64,000 bases of DNA from assembly GCA_019358975.1 (NCBI GenBank), contig JAHHIL010000007.1, forward strand, positions 62,001 through 126,000. Direction: 5' to 3'. Below the pieces are notes generated by a model, which worked only from the letters and a program-made list of their open reading frames with translations, was not told where the DNA came from and searched no databases. A program made the position numbers and the translations under genes. The DNA is from Trichocoleus desertorum ATA4-8-CV12 (lineage in GTDB: Bacteria; Cyanobacteriota; Cyanobacteriia; FACHB-46). Of the stretch, positions 46,203 through 55,111 are shown one piece after another; positions within the stretch are counted from its first letter, which is position 1; the number at the start of each line of letters is the position of its first letter.

Positions 46203-46574
46203 ATGAAGCAGATTTTAATTGCTGAGGATGAATCTCGCATTGCCGCATTTTTAGAGAAAGGATTCCGCAAATATGGATTTACAGTTGCGATCGCCCGCGA
46301 TGGGCAAGAGGCGATCAAACTCACTCAAAAACAACCCTTTGATCTGCTGTTGCTTGATTTAGATTTGCCAGTGATCGATGGCTGGACTGTACTTAAGCAG
46401 CTACGTGCTCAGGGAGATTCGCGTCCGATTATTATCATCACGGCTCAGGACGATGAAAATCAAAAGGCAATGGCGCTAAAAATTGGCGCAAGTGACTACA
46501 TCACAAAGCCACTGCGGTTCAAGGCACTGCTGACACGAGTCCAAACACAGTTGGTCGAGCGTTATATAGCTTAA
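46203..46574 (+). CDS. Stand-alone receiver domain, paralogue of the upstream regulator
   Basis: A 123-residue receiver (MKQILIAEDESRIAAFLEKGF; D52; TKPLRFKALL with K102). It is obviously related to the receiver half of the adjacent OmpR regulator (shared IAEDESRIAAF and TKPxRF), but lacks the DNA-binding domain and ends shortly after helix 5. It may act as a phosphate sink or modulate the kinase. No ATG alternative is needed. Confidence 0.85.
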   Translation: MKQILIAEDESRIAAFLEKGFRKYGFTVAIARDGQEAIKLTQKQPFDLLLLDLDLPVIDGWTVLKQLRAQGDSRPIIIITAQDDENQKAMALKIGASDYITKPLRFKALLTRVQTQLVERYIA

Positions 46575-46836
46575 TATTTCTCGATTAACCTCCCTAGCCC
46601 CTGATTCTAGAGAAACTGTTCGGTTGCGTGTGCAAAGCACGTAACTTCTCAAAGTTTTAGAATTGAGGGCTTAAAACCGTTTGGGCATACAAGAAAGGGA
46701 GGCGAATACAATTACTTGATCGACTCACCAAGCGGATTAGTTCGCAGCTACCCTTTCATGAAAGCTTTCTCATAAAACGTTCATTGAAGATTCATTAAGC
46801 GTTGAGACTCTATTGGTTAATAGAAGTTAACGCGCT

Positions 46837-46936
46837 CAGGACTTACGCAGTTAAATCTTCCATTTCCTTTGAGGAGTCTTAATGCGCTCCCTTCTTTAAG
46901 AAGCGGAGGAGAGCGAGATTTAAGTGCGTCAGCCCC
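46837..46936. mobile_element. MITE-like element upstream of sulP
   Basis: About 100 bp bounded by imperfect inverted repeats CAGGACTTACGCAGTTAAAT (left) and ATTTAAGTGCGTCAGCCCC (right; its complement GGGCTGACGCACTTAAAT matches the left arm at most positions). The middle can fold (CTTCTTTAAGAAG). GGACTTACGCA ends are common on cyanobacterial IS elements and their small derivatives (from memory). It contains no gene. Confidence 0.6.
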
Positions 46937-47000
46937 ACCGTGTGATCGTCTTTATTTCAAGCAATGACACTCTAAAAGTCATTGTGGTTGGAGGAAACTC

Positions 47001-48575
47001 GTGAGAAAGCTTAAAAGTCTCTTAGATCCGCAACTATTGACTAAGGATTTACTTGCTTCGTTTGTAGTGTTCCTCGTTGCTTTGCCGCTGTGTATGGGTA
47101 TCGCGCTTGCCTCTGGCGTGCCGCCTGCTCTGGGTTTGGTGACAGGTATGGTGGGTGGCATTGTTGTTGGCAGTATTTCGGGTTCGCCCTTTCAAGTCAG
47201 TGGACCAGCGGCTGGATTGGCGGTTGTCGTAGCAGAACTCGTGCGCGACCACGGCATCGAGATGGTGGGTCCGGTGCTGATGTTAGCAGGCTTAATTCAA
47301 CTGCTAGCAGGTCGGTTTAAGCTGGGGCAACTATTTCGGGCCATGTCTCCTGCAGTGATCTACGGCATGTTGTCGGGTATTGGGGTGCTGATTCTCGCAT
47401 CTCAGCTCCACGTCATGATCGATGACAAGCCCCGTATTCATGGCATTGACAACTTGCTCTCTATCCCTGAAGCCTTCTATAAAGCTTTCGTCTCGGTTAG
47501 TGACGCTAATCATCATCTAGCAGCAGCAATCGGCTTTTTATCAATTGTGACGCTGGTGGCATGGGATAAGTTTAAGCCTGAAAAATTAAGGCTGGTACCC
47601 GGTGCATTAGTTGCAGTGGTTCTAGCGACATTAATTGCAAGCATATTAAAGCTACAGATCAGTTATGTAGATGTCCCTGCGAATTTGCTAGAAACAATTC
47701 GACTACCGCAACTGAGCAGTTTTTTTAATGTGATTCGAGCTCCCATGTTGCTCCAGGCAATCACAATTGCATTCATTGCCAGTGCCGAAAGTTTGCTCTC
47801 AGCCGTCGCAGTCGATCGCATGCACCAGGGTCCCAGAGCGAATTTTGATCAAGAGTTAAGTGCCCAGGGAATTGGTAACCTGATTTGCGGAGCACTGGGT
47901 ACCGTGCCAATGACAGGGGTGATTGTGCGTAGCTCGGTCAACGTGGAGGCGGGTGCAAAAACCAGAGTTTCAGCCATTCTGCACGGAGTGTGGTTAATTG
48001 TATTGGTAGTGGCTGCTCCTAACTTGCTCAGGATGGTGCCAACCGCAAGTCTGGCTGCAATTCTAGTTGTCACAGGCTACCGGCTAATTGAAGTAGAACA
48101 TATTCGTCACCTCAAACGATATGGGCGAATTCCGCTGATCATCTTCTTCGCCACCTTTATTACCATCGTGATCACGGAGCTGTTAACAGGAATTCTAATT
48201 GGCATTGTCTTAACCGCAGTCTTCGTGATTTCCAAAGTGTCTAACTTGAAGATTCGGGTAGAGCATGATGAGCGTACTCAACGGATTGACATTCACTTAG
48301 AAGGTGCTGCAACGTTTGTCCGCTTGCCTGAGTTAGCCTCTGCTCTAGAAAGGATTCCTCCTAAGACACAGTTGTACGTTCATCTGGAAAAGCTGGCTTA
48401 TGTCGATCACACTTGTTTCGACTTGCTGTCTAACTGGGCAAGCCAGCAGGAAGGAAGAGGCAGCACCATCACCGTGGAATGGGAAGGTTTAACGGATCGC
48501 TACCGCAGACCGTTTGCTACGCGAACGAATCCAGTGAGCTTTCCTGCATCAGGTCCCTTTGCAGAAGAGTTTTAG
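47001..48575 (+). CDS. SulP-family anion transporter (BicA-like)
   Basis: A 524-residue membrane protein of the SulP/SLC26 family: a 14-helix core (KDLLASFVVFLVALPLCMGIALASGVPPALGLVTGMVGGIVVG; GSPFQVSGPAAGL; IAFIASAESLLSAVAVDRM; GTVPMTGVIVRSSVN) and a C-terminal STAS domain (~430-510). Cyanobacterial members include the sodium-dependent bicarbonate carrier BicA. The start of the CO2-uptake cluster makes bicarbonate a good guess, though sulfate is possible. GTG start with GGAGGAA five or six bases upstream; a MITE-like element lies just before. Confidence 0.85.
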   Translation: MRKLKSLLDPQLLTKDLLASFVVFLVALPLCMGIALASGVPPALGLVTGMVGGIVVGSISGSPFQVSGPAAGLAVVVAELVRDHGIEMVGPVLMLAGLIQLLAGRFKLGQLFRAMSPAVIYGMLSGIGVLILASQLHVMIDDKPRIHGIDNLLSIPEAFYKAFVSVSDANHHLAAAIGFLSIVTLVAWDKFKPEKLRLVPGALVAVVLATLIASILKLQISYVDVPANLLETIRLPQLSSFFNVIRAPMLLQAITIAFIASAESLLSAVAVDRMHQGPRANFDQELSAQGIGNLICGALGTVPMTGVIVRSSVNVEAGAKTRVSAILHGVWLIVLVVAAPNLLRMVPTASLAAILVVTGYRLIEVEHIRHLKRYGRIPLIIFFATFITIVITELLTGILIGIVLTAVFVISKVSNLKIRVEHDERTQRIDIHLEGAATFVRLPELASALERIPPKTQLYVHLEKLAYVDHTCFDLLSNWASQQEGRGSTITVEWEGLTDRYRRPFATRTNPVSFPASGPFAEEF

Positions 48576-48634
48576 TTCCCTCCATTCCCGAACGGGTTGG
48601 TTTGTAAGTTTTTACCTATTAGCAGTTGAGAGAG

Positions 48635-50515
48635 ATGTCAATCACTGAATTCCTCATTCAAACCATCTGGCTGATTCCGTTCTATGGCTTGCTAGGTGCA
48701 GTTCTCACCCTTCCCTGGTCTTTAGGAATCATTCAACGCACAGGCCCTCGTCCAGCAGCGTATTTCAATCTACTCATGACCTTTAGCGCCTATGTGCATG
48801 GGCTATTTGTCTTCAACGCAGTTTCGAACCATCCGGCTCAACAGCTGATAATTCATTGGTTCCATGCGGCAGACCTCGATTTGACTTTTGCCCTGGAAAT
48901 TTCTGCGGTTACTGTTGGGGCGATGGAGTTGGTGACAGGACTGAGCCTCCTGGTACAACTGTTTGCCCTGGGCTACATGGAGAAAGACTGGGCATTGGCC
49001 CGTTTCTTTGCCCTAATGGGATTTTTTGAGGCAGCCATGAGTGGGTTAACCCTGAGTGATTCACTGTTGCTCAGCTACTGCCTGCTAGAGTTGTTAACCG
49101 TCTCCACCTATTTGCTGGTGGGCTTCTGGTATGCCCAGCCTTTAGTGATCACAGCCGCGCGCGATGCCTTCCTGACTAAGCGAGTGGGTGATGTGCTGCT
49201 GCTAATGGGCGTTGTTGCGCTTTCTACTCTGGCTGGCAGCACCAATTTTTCTGACCTGTATACCTGGGCAGAAACGGCTCATTTATCACCTGTCACCGCA
49301 ACACTGCTGGGATTGGCTCTGATAGCGGGTCCAGTTGGTAAGTGTGCCCAGTTTCCGCTGCATTTGTGGTTAGATGAAGCGATGGAAGCACCCAGTCCTG
49401 CCTCAGTGTTGCGAAATTCGCTGGTGGTTTCCTGCGGTGCCTACCTGCTGATTAAGATGCAGCCCATTTTAGCCCTGTCGCCGATTGTGATGGCAACGTT
49501 GATTGCGATCGGCTCCGTAACTGCGATCGGCTCTTCTCTGGTGGCGATCGCGCAAATTGACATTAAGCGTGCCCTTTCTCACTCCACGAGCGCCTACCTG
49601 GGATTGGTATTTGTCGCGGTGGGCATACAGCAAATCGAGTTTGCCCTGATGCTGATTCTGGCCCATGCGATCGCCAAAGCCCTTCTGTTTATGAGTATCG
49701 GCTGCGTGATTGCCAACACGAATAGCCAGGATTTGACCGAGATGGGCGGATTGGGCAAAACCATGCCAATTACCGCGAGTGCATTTCTGGTGGGTGCGGT
49801 TGGCTTAGTCGGACTGTTTCCGTTGGGTGGCTTTTGGGCAATGCAACAGGGGGTCGATCGCTTCTGGGCAGATGCTCCTTGGCTCATCAGTGTGTTGCTA
49901 TTGGTGAATGGCTTGACAGCGTTTAATATGATGCGAGTCTTTCGTCTGGTGTTCTTGGGGCAACCGCAGGTGAAAGCCCGTCGAGCCCCAGAAGTAGGTT
50001 GGATGATGGCTCTACCAATGGTGGCTCTGAACGTGACGGACATCTCAGTTCCCTTGATGCTGCGAAAGTTAATGTTGCTGCCTCCTATCTTCAGCTTGAA
50101 TCCCGTGGCAGAAATGCTGCTTGTAGCGTCTGGCTTACTGGGTTTTGGGGTCGGTGCCATGTTCCCGTTCAAGCGAATCTGGTTGAGCCCGGTGTCTAAG
50201 ATTCCAGGCTTCTTCCACAACATGCTGGCCTATGACTTCTATGCCGATCGTTTATATCACTCAACGGTGGTCTTTGCAGTGGCGCAGATCTCGAAGTTCT
50301 CTGTCTGGTGCGATCGCTACATCTTTGATGGCGTTGCAAATTTAATTGGATTTGCTGCCATCTTTAGCGGTCAGAGTCTTAAGTATGTCACGTCTGGCGC
50401 TTCTCAATCCTATGTATTTACTATCTTGGTGAGTTTAGGTGTGCTGGTTGTGATGGTGAGTTGGGAGTTTTTGCAGGGTTTTAGTTTATCCACTGTCATT
50501 AGCTTTCTCTTCTAG
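48635..50515 (+). CDS. ndhF4: NDH-1 subunit NdhF4-like (CO2-uptake type)
   Basis: A 626-residue antiporter-like subunit of NAD(P)H dehydrogenase-1. Its text (FLIQTIWLIPFYGLLGAVLTLPWSLG; GMEKDWALARFFALMGFFEAAMSGLTLSDSLLLSYCLLEL; GKCAQFPLHLWLDEAMEAPSPASVLRNS) matches the NdhF4 type of low-affinity CO2 uptake complexes (NDH-1MS') rather than respiratory NdhF1. The proton-channel lysine and glutamate pattern is retained. It is 59 bp after sulP and precedes an NdhD-type gene. ATG 48635 is preferred to TTG 48626. Confidence 0.88.
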   Translation: MSITEFLIQTIWLIPFYGLLGAVLTLPWSLGIIQRTGPRPAAYFNLLMTFSAYVHGLFVFNAVSNHPAQQLIIHWFHAADLDLTFALEISAVTVGAMELVTGLSLLVQLFALGYMEKDWALARFFALMGFFEAAMSGLTLSDSLLLSYCLLELLTVSTYLLVGFWYAQPLVITAARDAFLTKRVGDVLLLMGVVALSTLAGSTNFSDLYTWAETAHLSPVTATLLGLALIAGPVGKCAQFPLHLWLDEAMEAPSPASVLRNSLVVSCGAYLLIKMQPILALSPIVMATLIAIGSVTAIGSSLVAIAQIDIKRALSHSTSAYLGLVFVAVGIQQIEFALMLILAHAIAKALLFMSIGCVIANTNSQDLTEMGGLGKTMPITASAFLVGAVGLVGLFPLGGFWAMQQGVDRFWADAPWLISVLLLVNGLTAFNMMRVFRLVFLGQPQVKARRAPEVGWMMALPMVALNVTDISVPLMLRKLMLLPPIFSLNPVAEMLLVASGLLGFGVGAMFPFKRIWLSPVSKIPGFFHNMLAYDFYADRLYHSTVVFAVAQISKFSVWCDRYIFDGVANLIGFAAIFSGQSLKYVTSGASQSYVFTILVSLGVLVVMVSWEFLQGFSLSTVISFLF

Positions 50516-50613
50516 AAGCTGATGTTGAGAGTGAACAGTGAGTCCTGAAACATGGGTTTACGAAAGATAGCTGAGTGAATCGAGAAGCTGAAGCTTAAAT
50601 AAGGAGAATGATC

Positions 50614-52122
50614 ATGCTGAGTGCTTTGATTGGGATACCTTTATTAGGTGCAGTTATCATTGGGTTTTGTCCTGGAATCACGCCTCGTTCGGCTCGCTGG
50701 GGTACTTTGGCGATCGCAACATTAATGTTTGTTTGGACGATCGCCTTAGCAAGTCAGTTTGATCTGTTGAGTTCTACGTTGCAGTTTGAGGAACATCTTT
50801 CCTGGCTGGATACGCTGGGTTTGACGTACCATCTGGGGATTGATGGGTTATCGTCGTCTCTCTTGGTGCTGAATGGATTGCTGACCGGAATTGCCATCTA
50901 CAGCACCACTAAAGATATTCATCGTCCCCGATTGTATTACGCGCTAATGTTGCTGTTGAATGCAGCGGTGGCAGGAGCGTTCTTGGCTCACGATTTGCTG
51001 CTGTTTTTCCTGTTCTATGAACTGGAACTGCTTCCCCTGTACCTGCTGATTAACATTTGGGGCGGTGCGCGACGGGAGTATGCAGCGACTAAGTTCCTGA
51101 TTTTTACATCCCTTTCGGGCATGTGCTTACTGGTTAGCTTCCTAGGAGTCGTCGGTTTCACAGGGGCATCTACCTTTGCCTACGACCCAACACTGGCTGC
51201 CATGCTTCCACTCGAAACTCAAATGCTTTTGCTACTGCCGATTCTGCTAGGGTTTGCCATCAAGGTGCCGCTAGTTCCGTTTCACACCTGGCTACCTGAT
51301 GCTCATGTCGAGGCTTCAACCCCCGTTTCCGTCTTATTGGCAGGAGTTCTGTTGAAGTTGGGCACCTACGGATTGCTGCGCTTTGGGGTAGGGTTATTTC
51401 CTGCAGCCTGGACAACTTTGGCTCCTTGGTTAGCAGCCTGGGCGGTAGTGAGTGTGTTGTTTGGGATACTCGCGGCGATCGCTCAAACCGACATGAAGAA
51501 GATGGTTGCCTACAGCTCAGTTGGACACATGGGCTTTATTCTGCTGGCAGCAGCGGCGGCAACACCACTGAGCTTGCTGGGAGCCGTTGTGCAAATGGTG
51601 AGTCACGGTCTCATCTCTGGCTTACTGTTTCTGCTGGTGGGCGTGGTCTACGTCAAAACGGGGACGCGCAGTTTGGATACGCTCAAAGGACTGCTCAATC
51701 CCGAACGCGGACTGCCAGTGGTGGGGAGCTTGATGGTGTTAGCGGTGATGGCAAGTGCTGGAATTCCTGGTATGGCAGGATTTGTCGCTGAGTTTTTGAT
51801 CTTCCGGGGTAGTTTTGCGGTGTTTCCAGCACAAACGCTGCTTTGCATGGTCGGTACAGGCTTGACGGCAGTTTACTTCCTGGTGTTACTCAACCGTGCC
51901 TTTTTTGGTCGCCTGTCATCAGCAGTGATAGATCTACCTCGCGTTAGTTGGTCAGAACGCCTCCCAGCAGCTGTTCTAGCGGCAATCATCATTCTGTTGG
52001 GGATTCAACCAAGTTGGTTGATTGGTCTGAGTGAAGCCGCGAGCGCAGCCTTGGAACCCACGACAAGAATCACAGACGCATCCTTGGTCATCTCTCAGCC
52101 CAGCACTGCTCCACCGCTGTAA
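50614..52122 (+). CDS. ndhD4: NDH-1 subunit NdhD4-like (CO2-uptake type)
   Basis: A 502-residue antiporter-like membrane subunit with fourteen helices. Typical NdhD motifs are present: YHLGIDGLSSSLLVLNGLLTG, FLLFYELELLPLYLLINIWGG, KVPLVPFHTWLPDAHVEASTPVSVLLAGVLLKLGTYGLLRFG, and KKMVAYSSVGHMGF. It partners NdhF4 in the distal membrane arm. ATG 50614 lies seven bases after AAGGAG; ATG 50608 would be too close. Confidence 0.9.
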   Translation: MLSALIGIPLLGAVIIGFCPGITPRSARWGTLAIATLMFVWTIALASQFDLLSSTLQFEEHLSWLDTLGLTYHLGIDGLSSSLLVLNGLLTGIAIYSTTKDIHRPRLYYALMLLLNAAVAGAFLAHDLLLFFLFYELELLPLYLLINIWGGARREYAATKFLIFTSLSGMCLLVSFLGVVGFTGASTFAYDPTLAAMLPLETQMLLLLPILLGFAIKVPLVPFHTWLPDAHVEASTPVSVLLAGVLLKLGTYGLLRFGVGLFPAAWTTLAPWLAAWAVVSVLFGILAAIAQTDMKKMVAYSSVGHMGFILLAAAAATPLSLLGAVVQMVSHGLISGLLFLLVGVVYVKTGTRSLDTLKGLLNPERGLPVVGSLMVLAVMASAGIPGMAGFVAEFLIFRGSFAVFPAQTLLCMVGTGLTAVYFLVLLNRAFFGRLSSAVIDLPRVSWSERLPAAVLAAIIILLGIQPSWLIGLSEAASAALEPTTRITDASLVISQPSTAPPL

Positions 52123-52185
52123 GCAACCACTTAGCAATCCTTAGCAATTCCGTTAAATCCATCAAAACCTTTAGGAGGCATTGTC

Positions 52186-53316
52186 ATGGTTACAACCAGC
52201 GTGTCATTGAAGTCATCCAGTCATCCCCTCAGTCACTACATTCATCAACTCGAATCGGGTCATACCCTGCTTCCCAACTCGACCCAGCATGTTCAGGAAG
52301 TTGTGGGAGTTCTGCACAGCTACGGGATTGTCCTGGATGCCTACTGCAAAAATTTGATTTACATTGCTGAAAATGCTTTTCTAGAGCCGTTTCCCTTCTT
52401 CAAATATTTCAATGGGGAAATCACGCTCAAAAAGATACTGCAATATGCACAGCACGATCGCATCAACTTTGAATATGCTGAATACTGCATGAAGGCAATG
52501 TTGTGGCATGGTAGCAACAGCTTTGATGCTTACCTGGATTCCCCGGAACTCGCCGCCCTAGCTCAACAGGCGATCACCACTAAACTGCACAACAATCCCC
52601 TCCTCCAAGGATTTCATCGCCTCTTTCCAGCCTTTTTCCCAGAACAGATTCGGCAACTGTGCTACTACAGTGCCCTGGGTCAGTTCTGGCGCATCATGAG
52701 CGATCTGTTTATGGAATTGTCGGCTGGCTACGATCGCGGCGAGATTCCATCCGTTCGTCACGTCGTTAACCACATTTGCCAGGGTTTGGTTGATGCTGCT
52801 GCAACCCCCATCACTTACACCGTCAGAATTCGCAACCAGTCTTACGACATCATTCCCCTCTCCGCCGGAATCACGTTTTTGATGGACGTGGCGGTTCCCT
52901 ATGTCGAAGCCGTTTTTCTCAAGGGAACGCCCTTTTTTGGCACGGTCTCCTACAACGCTCAGGCACACCAGATTTCTCCCAACCCCGCTGAATTTGCTTA
53001 CGGCGCATTGTTTGCTGATCCACTCATGACCGGAGCCGCAGGCATTCCACCCACACTACTCATGCAAGATATGCGTCATTTCTTGCCAAATTACCTGCAT
53101 AAGATCTATCAGCGATCGCCCAGAGGCGAAGACAACCTGCGGGTCCAAATTTGCCAGAGCTTCCAAAAATCTATGTTCTGCGTGACCAATGCCGCCATTC
53201 AAGGGCTAGCTCCCCATTCCCTCTGTACCTCTGATCCGAACGAGCAGCAAGCAGTCCGTGCCTACCTGGAAGGATGGATGAACCGCCTCTTGACCTCCCG
53301 TCTATCCCAACTGTAA
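52186..53316 (+). CDS. chpX: CO2 hydration protein ChpX/CupB-like
   Basis: A 376-residue soluble protein (SHYIHQLESGHTLLPNSTQH; AENAFLEPFPFFKYFNGEITLKKILQYAQHDRINFEYAEYCMKAMLWHG; GQFWRIMSDLFMEL) of the CupA/CupB family that sits on the NDH-1 complex and converts CO2 to bicarbonate. Length and the ndhF4-ndhD4 neighbourhood favour the constitutive CupB (ChpX) form over CupA. Histidine and cysteine residues in the conserved YCMKAMLWHG are candidate zinc ligands. Strong ribosome site GGAGG. Confidence 0.88.
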   Translation: MVTTSVSLKSSSHPLSHYIHQLESGHTLLPNSTQHVQEVVGVLHSYGIVLDAYCKNLIYIAENAFLEPFPFFKYFNGEITLKKILQYAQHDRINFEYAEYCMKAMLWHGSNSFDAYLDSPELAALAQQAITTKLHNNPLLQGFHRLFPAFFPEQIRQLCYYSALGQFWRIMSDLFMELSAGYDRGEIPSVRHVVNHICQGLVDAAATPITYTVRIRNQSYDIIPLSAGITFLMDVAVPYVEAVFLKGTPFFGTVSYNAQAHQISPNPAEFAYGALFADPLMTGAAGIPPTLLMQDMRHFLPNYLHKIYQRSPRGEDNLRVQICQSFQKSMFCVTNAAIQGLAPHSLCTSDPNEQQAVRAYLEGWMNRLLTSRLSQL

Positions 53317-53386
53317 CGACCTTCCCTTCATTACATAAACTTACCCCCGTTCCAAAAATCTCTCAATCGTTGCCGGAAGTTTGACT

Positions 53387-54652
53387 ATGAAAGTCGGTCT
53401 ACCAACCAGAGCCTTTGATGCTTCTCACAAGACCTTGTGGGACCCAGTACAAACTGCTTACCAGTGGTTCACTAAAACACCAGAACGGGCTTTGGAGCAA
53501 GCCTATCAAGCAGTACTGAACATTCAGGCGATCGAGCGTCAATACTTTGATGGCAATGACATTGATCTGACTTTAACCCGTCATCCTACCAATGTGATGG
53601 CGTGTTTGCGAACTGACCTCGATCGTTACCTCAACACCGCTAAACTGCGAGTTGCAGAATTCAAGCTGAGTCGAGCCATGCTGGGCAGGACAGATTACGC
53701 ACTGCTGGAAAAACTGGCAGTGATCGATCAACTGCTTGCCAAATATGAGGCAAAGCTAACGATGGCTAAAAACACCCGCTTGACGACCGTTCCACCAGAG
53801 AGACTACAGGCAGATTTAGATATGTTTGAAGGGGCACCTCCTGCCCATGAGTCCTCGAAGAGAAAGAGTGTCTTACCACGCTCCATTGGTAGAACCGTCA
53901 ATCGCATCACAACAGAATTAAACCCTAATTCTGAAAAAGAGCTCCTCACCAACTTTCGCCACTCCAGCACAAAAACTAGAGTCGCACTCAAATTTCTTGC
54001 CCTGCTGATTCTGGTGCCGATATTGACTCAACAGTTATCGAAAAACTTTCTGATTGAACCAATCGTGGAGCGGTTTCATAGGGAAAACTCCGCTCAGGCA
54101 TTCTTGAACGTTGAAATGAAAGAGGAAGCCTTGCAGGAGTTAGAAGCCTTTGAAAAAGAACTGCGCTTTCAAAATTTACTGGCTACAGCCCCGCAACTCT
54201 CAACCGAGGCGATCGAAACCCAAGTCCATGCAAAAGCGGTTGAAATTGCAGAGCACTACCGCGATCGCGGTAGCCATGCGATTGGTAATGTCTTTGCTGA
54301 TCTACTCGGCTTATTTGCCTTTTGCTGGCTACTTGTGATCAGTCCAAAGCAAATTGCTGTTTTGAAGTCATTCATAGATGATATCGTTTATGGACTAAGC
54401 GACAGTGCCAAAGCATTCATCATTATCTTGCTAACGGATATCTTCGTTGGCTATCACTCGACCCACGGCTGGGAAGTTTTGCTGGAAGAAATAGCGAACC
54501 ATTTGGGAATTGCTGTGAGCCGGAATGGCATCTTCTTGTTCATTGCAACCTTCCCGGTGATTCTTGACACCGTCTTCAAGTACTGGATATTCCGTTATCT
54601 CAGCCGCACATCTCCCTCCGCTGTCGCCACACTCAAAAATATGAATGAATAG
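53387..54652 (+). CDS. pxcA: Proton extrusion protein PxcA (CemA family)
   Basis: A 421-residue membrane protein of the PxcA/CotA/CemA family, involved in light-induced proton release and inorganic-carbon acquisition. The N-terminal ~190 residues are soluble and helical. The C-terminal half has four membrane segments with the family words KFLALLILVPILTQQLSKNFLIEPIVE, AVLKSFIDDIVYGLSDSAKAFIIILLTDIFVGYHSTHGWEVLLEEIANHLG and FPVILDTVFKYWIFRYLSR. It is last in the cluster, 70 bp after chpX. ATG 53387 (GGAAG upstream) is preferred to TTG 53381. Confidence 0.92.
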   Translation: MKVGLPTRAFDASHKTLWDPVQTAYQWFTKTPERALEQAYQAVLNIQAIERQYFDGNDIDLTLTRHPTNVMACLRTDLDRYLNTAKLRVAEFKLSRAMLGRTDYALLEKLAVIDQLLAKYEAKLTMAKNTRLTTVPPERLQADLDMFEGAPPAHESSKRKSVLPRSIGRTVNRITTELNPNSEKELLTNFRHSSTKTRVALKFLALLILVPILTQQLSKNFLIEPIVERFHRENSAQAFLNVEMKEEALQELEAFEKELRFQNLLATAPQLSTEAIETQVHAKAVEIAEHYRDRGSHAIGNVFADLLGLFAFCWLLVISPKQIAVLKSFIDDIVYGLSDSAKAFIIILLTDIFVGYHSTHGWEVLLEEIANHLGIAVSRNGIFLFIATFPVILDTVFKYWIFRYLSRTSPSAVATLKNMNE

Positions 54653-54885
54653 TACTTATTGCTAATTGTGTCTCAGTAGTGTTCTATTCATGCAACGTTG
54701 TTGAACTATACAAGGTGCTCTCAACTCAATTGAACAATAGCGCGACAGTCCCCATCCCTCTTTAGGGTGGGGAAGGATAGCGCGGCAATGAAGCGAAGCG
54801 GAATTGCCAATTATAATTGTCATTTCACAATTTGTATAAAACACAGACAAGTTAGGGGTTTGAGCGTTTTGAGAACAAATATCGT

Positions 54886-54929
54886 GTTTCAAAATCCAGA
54901 TGGGTTGAAAGGAGTGCTACGATCGCACC
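54886..54929 (+). ncRNA. Candidate V-K CAST homing crRNA (short repeat plus tRNA-Ala spacer)
   Basis: A 26-nt repeat-like unit starts GTTTCAA (54886-54892) and ends TGGGTTGAAAG (54901-54911), the same two ends as Cas12k-type repeats but with a shorter middle. It is followed by GAGTGCTACGATCGCACC (54912-54929). These 18 nt match the tRNA-Ala gene 220 bp away (minus strand, 55163 down to 55146) at 17 positions, differing only at the eighth. The tRNA copy is preceded by GTA, fitting the GTN PAM of Cas12k. No second repeat follows, as in the delocalised homing crRNAs described for V-K elements. No tracrRNA or promoter was recognised. Confidence 0.6.
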
Positions 54930-54987
54930 TCATTGGGTATTAAGCTCCAGGTTGGATTGCCTGAGCATAGGTTATCCTCAAAAATTG

Positions 54988-55109
54988 GACATTAATTCTT
55001 TAAACAGGAATTTTGAGGGGGTTAATTGTCTCCTAGAGCCTGAAACCCCCAAAACTCGTAAAATTAGACATTAATTCTTTAAATGTGACAAATAATTCTT
55101 TAAAGGACA
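54988..55109. mobile_element. Transposon-end-like repeats next to tRNA-Ala
   Basis: Three copies of GACA(T/AA)TAATTCTTTAAA at 54988-55004, 55067-55083 and 55087-55104, the last two with a 20-bp period, followed by GGACA (55105-55109), three bases from the tRNA 3' end. Read from the tRNA side the DNA begins TGTCCTTTAAAGAATTATTTGTC, close in form to the outer TnsB-binding repeats of CAST ends. The core AATTA-TGTC is shared with the 41.7-kb end, but the rest of the unit differs, so the two ends may come from different elements. Confidence 0.5.
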
Positions 55110-55111
55110 TA

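Noticed and set aside
41673..55109. One intact CAST element spanning the whole island
   Set aside because: The two end arrays have different repeat units, there is no TGTACA at the right end, no 5-bp duplication, and no transposition or cas12k genes.
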